DNA from: Symbiodinium natans | Taxonomy: Eukaryota; Sar; Dinophyceae; Suessiales; Symbiodiniaceae | NCBI GenBank assembly: GCA_905221605.1 | Contig: CAJNDS010002250.1 | Location: forward strand, 131,001-195,000 | Length of the DNA: 64,000 bases | Direction of reading: 5' to 3' | Shown: positions 59,663 to 64,000 of the stretch, piece after piece | How the letters are laid out: each line of letters begins with the position of its first letter | Position numbering within the stretch: the first letter of the stretch is position 1 | Translations under genes and position numbers: made by a program | Notes under the pieces: generated by a model | What the model was told of the DNA's origin: nothing | Seen by the model: the letters and a program-made list of their open reading frames with translations, nothing else | The model's database searches: none

Positions 59663-60710
59663 ACCGTTAACTCCAACAGTAAAGGGGCCCCACCCCTAGA
59701 AGCAACCGAAACCGTTAACCCTTAAAGCCTTGACCAGCTCAAATGCAATGGAGAGAGAGGTTCAGGGCTTAGCTCATTGCAGGGTTTGGGCTTCATCCGC
59801 AGTCTTTGCATGAGAAAGGGCCTGGGATTCACAGTGCAGGGTTTTGGAGGGTTTAGGGTTTAATTTCGGAGCACCTCATGCCCCGAATCCCAAGCCACCT
59901 TCCAGCCCAGCCCGGGCGCCTGGTCACAAGCCCCCGCATCATCACTTCGGCCATGGCTGGCCCTGAGTATATCGGGGCTTGCGAATGATAAGGGACGCCT
60001 AGTATAAACCCCCAAGTAGTAGGATCCCCTTTGCGGACCCCAAGAAGGGTACCCCTAAGATCGTAAACCCACATATAGGCCTTGGGGGGTTTAGGACTCC
60101 AGGTAGTCAAGCGAGTCATAGAGAGGGTCCAGGTCCCACTTTGCGAGGCTCAGTGTCGTGTAGCAGGTTAGCCCTTAGGACTTAACACCTTTTTGAAGCA
60201 TACGCCTCGTTAGGATCCCCTTCAAGGCTTAAAAGCAACATAAGCCTAAGCCACTTGAGACTTTTATTGGCTTCGGGCCTGGAGCTTCGGGTCGGAACCC
60301 AAACCTCCAGGACCTTCCCTGATGAACCCTGTAGGCTCCATAAGCCATAAGCCGTTGGAGGCCGGTTCGGGCGTAGGCTCCAGGCTGGCTGCAGGGAGGG
60401 TCGAGGGATCCAGGTTTGTTCAGATATCCCCAGCTTGGGCTACCCAGGTCTCCAGGCCACAGTGGGCAATCATGAGGCCATCGGGCAGCAAGTTGAGGGT
60501 TCAGAGGACCCGAAGCCCTGAGCCCGAATTCAGACAGGTTGAGGGGCTCAGGCTCAGCGTGAAAAGCCAAACTTCTGGGATTCTGTTCAGCTCGGGCAGC
60601 ACTATGGGGCGCGGGTAGAAGTGGACATGCTGCTGCTGGTGAACATGCTGCTGCGGTTGAACATGCCTGAGCGTCATCCTGGATTGAAGGAAAGTAACAG
60701 CTGCGAACAC

Positions 60711-60780
60711 AAATGCACACACACACACACACAGAGACGCACAGAGACACAAAGAGACACAGAGACACCCAGAGACACAA
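60711..60780. repeat. AC / ACAGAG microsatellite
   Basis: Eight-fold CA repeat followed by GAGACACA-type units. Confidence 0.93.
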
Positions 60781-62256
60781 TCGCTCCAAGCAACAGCATG
60801 GCGCATTCAAAGGCCCCAGAGCCTTACACCTGAAATCGGCGGTCGGATCGAACTTGTGAAGCTTGAAAACCAACGTCCTGAGACCCTGCAAAATCCTTCA
60901 ACCCTACGCCCTCAGCCCACTTTCTTACCCCGGAAACACCAACTTGCCCACATGGCTGTTGCTCGAAATAACGGACCGTACTTTCTAGGTAGCAACCTAG
61001 GAGAAAATGAAAGATTAAAAAGGAATCCTAAGCTTTCACACAACGGAATACGCAAGTATACCACTGGGCATCATAGCTTTGGTTGGTACCCTTAACTATA
61101 AGGAACAGACGATCGTCGAGACCCAAAACAGACACCTATAATTTAGGTCAAATCGAACCCCAGATCCAGGGCTACCACCATATGGAAAAAGGCAAGGACT
61201 CCTACAAGCATCCTCCCAATGCATGCTTCGTATCCGCATTCTGAGTACGAGGTCGCCTTAGCTTGCCCATGAAGCTCCAAGCCCACCGGTAACCCGGATG
61301 AACCTCCTCGATCCCCAAACCGAATTTCCTGAAAGCTTCGAGGATTCTGAACCCCATCCCCCAGCATAAGCGTCCTAGACCAGCAAGTTCGTTTTCGCTC
61401 GCTCGCGCCAGCAAATAGGCAGCCGGTGCATCAGTGCTTTCCTTGCAGAGACAAGCTCGAGAAGCTTAAGAGTTTCGCCGTGGGCTCGGCTCACGCTGAA
61501 CCATAAAACCCCGAACATGAATTGGAGGGGGTGCTTAGTTCGCTGATGCTCCCTCGGCCTTGTAGGTACTCAAGGGCCTCATTCCCACATCGTCCATTTT
61601 GCCACCCCGTCCTGGAATCCTTCCCCGACAACAGCAACCAAAGCCCAAACCCCCAGACCCCCAAACCCGAAACCCGAAACCCGAAACCCCCAAGCCCTCA
61701 ACCCGAAACCCCCAAACCCTAAACCCGAAACCCCCAAACCCTAGACCCTAAACCCTAGACCCTAAACCCTAGACCCTAAACCCTAGACCCCAAACCCTAC
61801 ACCCCTAAGCCCGCAACCCTAAACCCAAGCTAGCTGCCCTGCTGGGCTCCAGGCCACCCACCCAGCGGCCCCTCGTGCTCTTGGCGCGCTTGGACTCCTA
61901 GGAAGAAGCGGGGGGGGGGGGAAGAATCAGAGCTGCGGTTTAAGCTTCAGGGTTTATGTTTTAGGGTTTAGGGTTTAGGGATGTTTAGGGGGGGGTTTTG
62001 AGTTTACAGTGCCAGGAGGTTAGCTCCACGGGTTCCATTTAGCTGGAGGCTCGAGGCTAGAGTTTGGGGTTTGGGGTTGAAGGCTTGGCCTAGAAGGGGT
62101 TGGAGGGGGGATGAAGGGAAGTCTTAGGGTGAGGCTAACAGGCTCAATTTTGTTTGAGGGGCCCCTATAGGCAACTTGCGCGCCTTGAACTAGCCACGCA
62201 ACGTCAACCCCGAAAACCCTGAATCCCTGAACCCCTCCCCCGAGACTGAAAGAGTT

Positions 62257-62326
62257 CGGCCTCGTCCGCCTCGTCGATCTGCATTCGGGTGCAGCCGACG
62301 CCGCCCACCTTTGTGGACTCGCCCTC
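62257..62326 (-). CDS. Exon (TKVGGVGCTRMQIDEADEAE)
   Basis: Acceptor TGAACAG|G; 'EGESTKVGGVGCTRMQIDEA' then 'DEAELF'. Acidic. The 3' boundary is approximate. Confidence 0.52.
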
Positions 62327-62814
62327 CTGTTCAGGACGAGAGGCTTTGGGGCTTTGAGGGATTTAGGGTTTGGGGGTTGGGGAGGGGTGTAGGCTTTAGA
62401 GCAGCTCTGCGCCTAGTTGGCGTTGTGGCTTCAAGTTTCAGGTTCAAGCATCTGGGGTTCGGATCATTACACCCCAGACCCTAAACAGAACACCCAACAT
62501 TGCTGCGAAAGCCGGACCGTTTCTAGTTTAGGGATGGTTGCCCCTCTCCTTCAGGCTGTCCCGGATCGTCTTCACCTGCGGGCGTGCACAATCTGAAGCA
62601 CACAGCCCACAAACCTCAAGGCCTTGCAATCTCCGTGGTCTTTTTAGGGTACCATGTGGAGGGTAAAACAGCTTCGGAGATAGGTCGTCAGGATCCTTGG
62701 GAACGCTTTGGGTTCGTCGGCTTGATTCTGATATGAACACGGCTGGCAAAAATGAACGTTCAGGGTTGAGGGTGAAGGGTTTAGGCTTTAAGCTTTAGGG
62801 TGAGATCATATGGA

Positions 62815-62881
62815 TCATGCCGCCTCTCTTTCCAAGTCCTCCATGGCAACCTTCTGCTTTTCGTAGCTGCTGTTGGCGTAC
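62815..62881 (-). CDS. Terminal exon with stop (YANSSYEKQKVAMEDLEREA)
   Basis: Acceptor CGGAG|G, then 'YANSSYEKQKVAMEDLEREA' and TGA. A charged C-terminal coiled-coil-like helix. It marks the 3' end of a minus-strand gene lying to the right. Confidence 0.62.
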
Positions 62882-63352
62882 CTCCGATGAAGGAACGTGT
62901 GGCAAGGCGCATCTGGCCGTTGAAGGCTTCAGAGGGCTTTGGGGGGTTTTGGAGGGGTTTACTGTAAGGGTTTAAGGTGGCACAAGGGTTTGGGGTTTTC
63001 GCGATCTTGGGCGTCGTAGGGTTTCAGGGATTTGTTAGTGGTTTGGGGTTGAGAGGGTGTTGAAACTTCAAGATGCAGAGTCAAAGTGGAGCGCACCACA
63101 AAGCCTGCAGACCTTGAATCTAGGGCACGAACTCAACCTTGACGCTTCCAGCCAGTTGATGAATAGCTTCCATTGCCGCGCAAAGACATAAAATACAATT
63201 CTGACTTTTGGTGAAGAAACCTTGCCCCCACCTTCCTTTGCGGTCATGTTTTCTGACTGCCCGTGCTGGCTTCCATGGAGATCATAGTGGCACGGAGAGT
63301 TTTGCCGAGCTGAAAGAAGAACACCCCTTCCGCTCTTGGACTTGGGAGATTG

Positions 63353-63431
63353 AGGGTATAGGGTATAGGGTATAGGGTATAGGGTATAGGGTATAGGGTA
63401 TAGGGTATAGGGTATCGGTATAGGGTATCGG
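63353..63431 (+). repeat. GGGTATA heptamer array
   Basis: About ten GGGTATA units. On minus it encodes repeated Tyr-Pro-Ile-Pro-Tyr-Thr-Leu, an artefactual peptide. Confidence 0.93.
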
Positions 63432-63540
63432 GTTTGGGGAACACTACATGCTAAACCCTCAAAGAGACGGCGAAAAGAAATGCCGCAGGGCTCACGCAAC
63501 GGCCCCATCGAGCCTCATGAGCAGAGCATGGGGTCCATGG

Positions 63541-63629
63541 TCTGATACTAACAGTCCTTAATTAGGGATTATATCAGGGGGTACCATTATCCCTAATAAG
63601 GACCGTTAGCATAAGGGGAACATCCCAAG
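63541..63629 (+). mobile_element. Family A foldback element, left end truncated
   Basis: Starts inside the left arm (GATACTAACAGTCCTTAATT), centre GGGGGTACCATTATCCC, complete right arm AAGGACCGTTAGCATAAGGG ending CATCCCAAG. Confidence 0.74.
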
Positions 63630-64000
63630 GTTATGGTTTTAGGGAAACCATAAACCTCTACTGGTTTAAGGATTGGAGTTTGGGGGTGTAGGGCTTCGGG
63701 TTTGGGGTTTGGGTCCAAGGTTTTCTATTGCTGGGCTTCAAGGCCTTGGGTTGTTGGTCTTAAGCTTTGGGTTTTTGGGTTTTGGGGTTGTGGGTTTGGG
63801 GGTTTGGGGTTTAGGGTTTGGGGGGGCCTGGAGGGGCCTTGAGCACAGAGGGGAAGGCGCACAAGCCTAAGCCCTAGTCAAAAATGCCCGAGCATATCCC
63901 AAGAAGCCGCACCAGAATTAGGCGCTAGAAAGCCCAAAGTCTACAACTGCTTCCCACAGACTTTGCCCTAAAATGCCAAGGCTTAGAGGCCTGAGACTGT

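Larger units (their letters stand above)
59000..62200. other. Region with isolated coding-like blocks only
   Basis: Minus-strand blocks at 60.28-60.5 ('SPSWGYLNKPGSLDPPCSQP'), 61.2-61.41 ('LGRLCWGMGFRILEAFRKFG') and 61.54-61.63 kb ('MDDVGMRPLSTYKAEG', then stop) look like protein but lack unique splice solutions. The rest is repeats and unassigned DNA. Confidence 0.35.

Noticed and set aside
63244-63508. Tyr-Pro-Ile-Pro-Tyr-Thr-Leu repeat protein
   Set aside because: Encoded by the GGGTATA array; the repeat is a telomere-unit variant and no gene context supports it.
1-64000. Dinoflagellate spliced-leader sequence
   Set aside because: I looked for CCGTAGCCATTTTGGCTCAAG-type words (first 20 nt or fewer) and saw none, so the organism call does not rest on it.

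Overview
This is eukaryotic nuclear DNA, most likely from a dinoflagellate or a close alveolate relative. Four things point there. (1) The telomere-type heptamer TTTAGGG/CCCTAAA is scattered over the whole window in both orientations. (2) Coding sequence is cut into very small exons of about 30-160 nt. (3) Every exon chain I could connect lies on the minus strand, as in the long unidirectional gene arrays of dinoflagellates. (4) Splice donors are a mixture of GT and GC, with acceptors usually AG|G. No rRNA, tRNA, CRISPR array, bacterial operon or virus was recognised. The organism call is an inference.

The long open reading frames are mostly not the genes. The largest ones (38.9-40.3 kb) come from a 9-bp C-rich satellite that is open in all frames. 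The real coding signal is in short blocks between telomere-like tracts. I read these blocks on both strands, looked for splice sites, and checked whether the reading phases of successive exons agree.

Reading the minus strand from right to left: (a) 42-63 kb holds many isolated, well-formed exons of unrecognised genes, two with stop codons (62.8 and 49.6 kb). (b) 41.4-33.5 kb holds a gene for an EGF-like, cysteine-rich protein with an Ala/Pro-rich linker; one of its introns contains the proline-coding satellite. (c) 33.26-30.72 kb holds an unrecognised protein of two large exons, with a 15-bp minisatellite in its intron and a frame break in exon 2. (d) 25.7-17.6 kb holds a gene with an STI1-like (heat-shock chaperonin-binding) region, a [10 protein letters not shown] segment and a PELNGKK motif. 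(e) 16.5-1.75 kb, perhaps on to 0.1 kb, holds a pentatricopeptide-repeat (PPR) gene whose repeats are split over at least 18 exons. PPR proteins usually bind organellar RNA. A plus-strand segment at 18.5-18.94 kb, inside an intron of gene (d), carries a DEK_C-like stretch and a degenerate alpha-tubulin N-terminal fragment.

Repeats: besides TTTAGGG arrays there are degenerate and higher-order variants, two families of short non-autonomous elements (family A, a foldback element with about 40-bp arms; family B, with the core GGGACCATAAGGG), a family B copy split by a 298-bp insert with a 7-bp target duplication, a 49-bp coding-like block present twice in opposite orientation, several tandem duplications, and many G or C homopolymers.

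Exon coordinates come from reading splice sites by eye, without transcript data. Where phases do not connect I say so.
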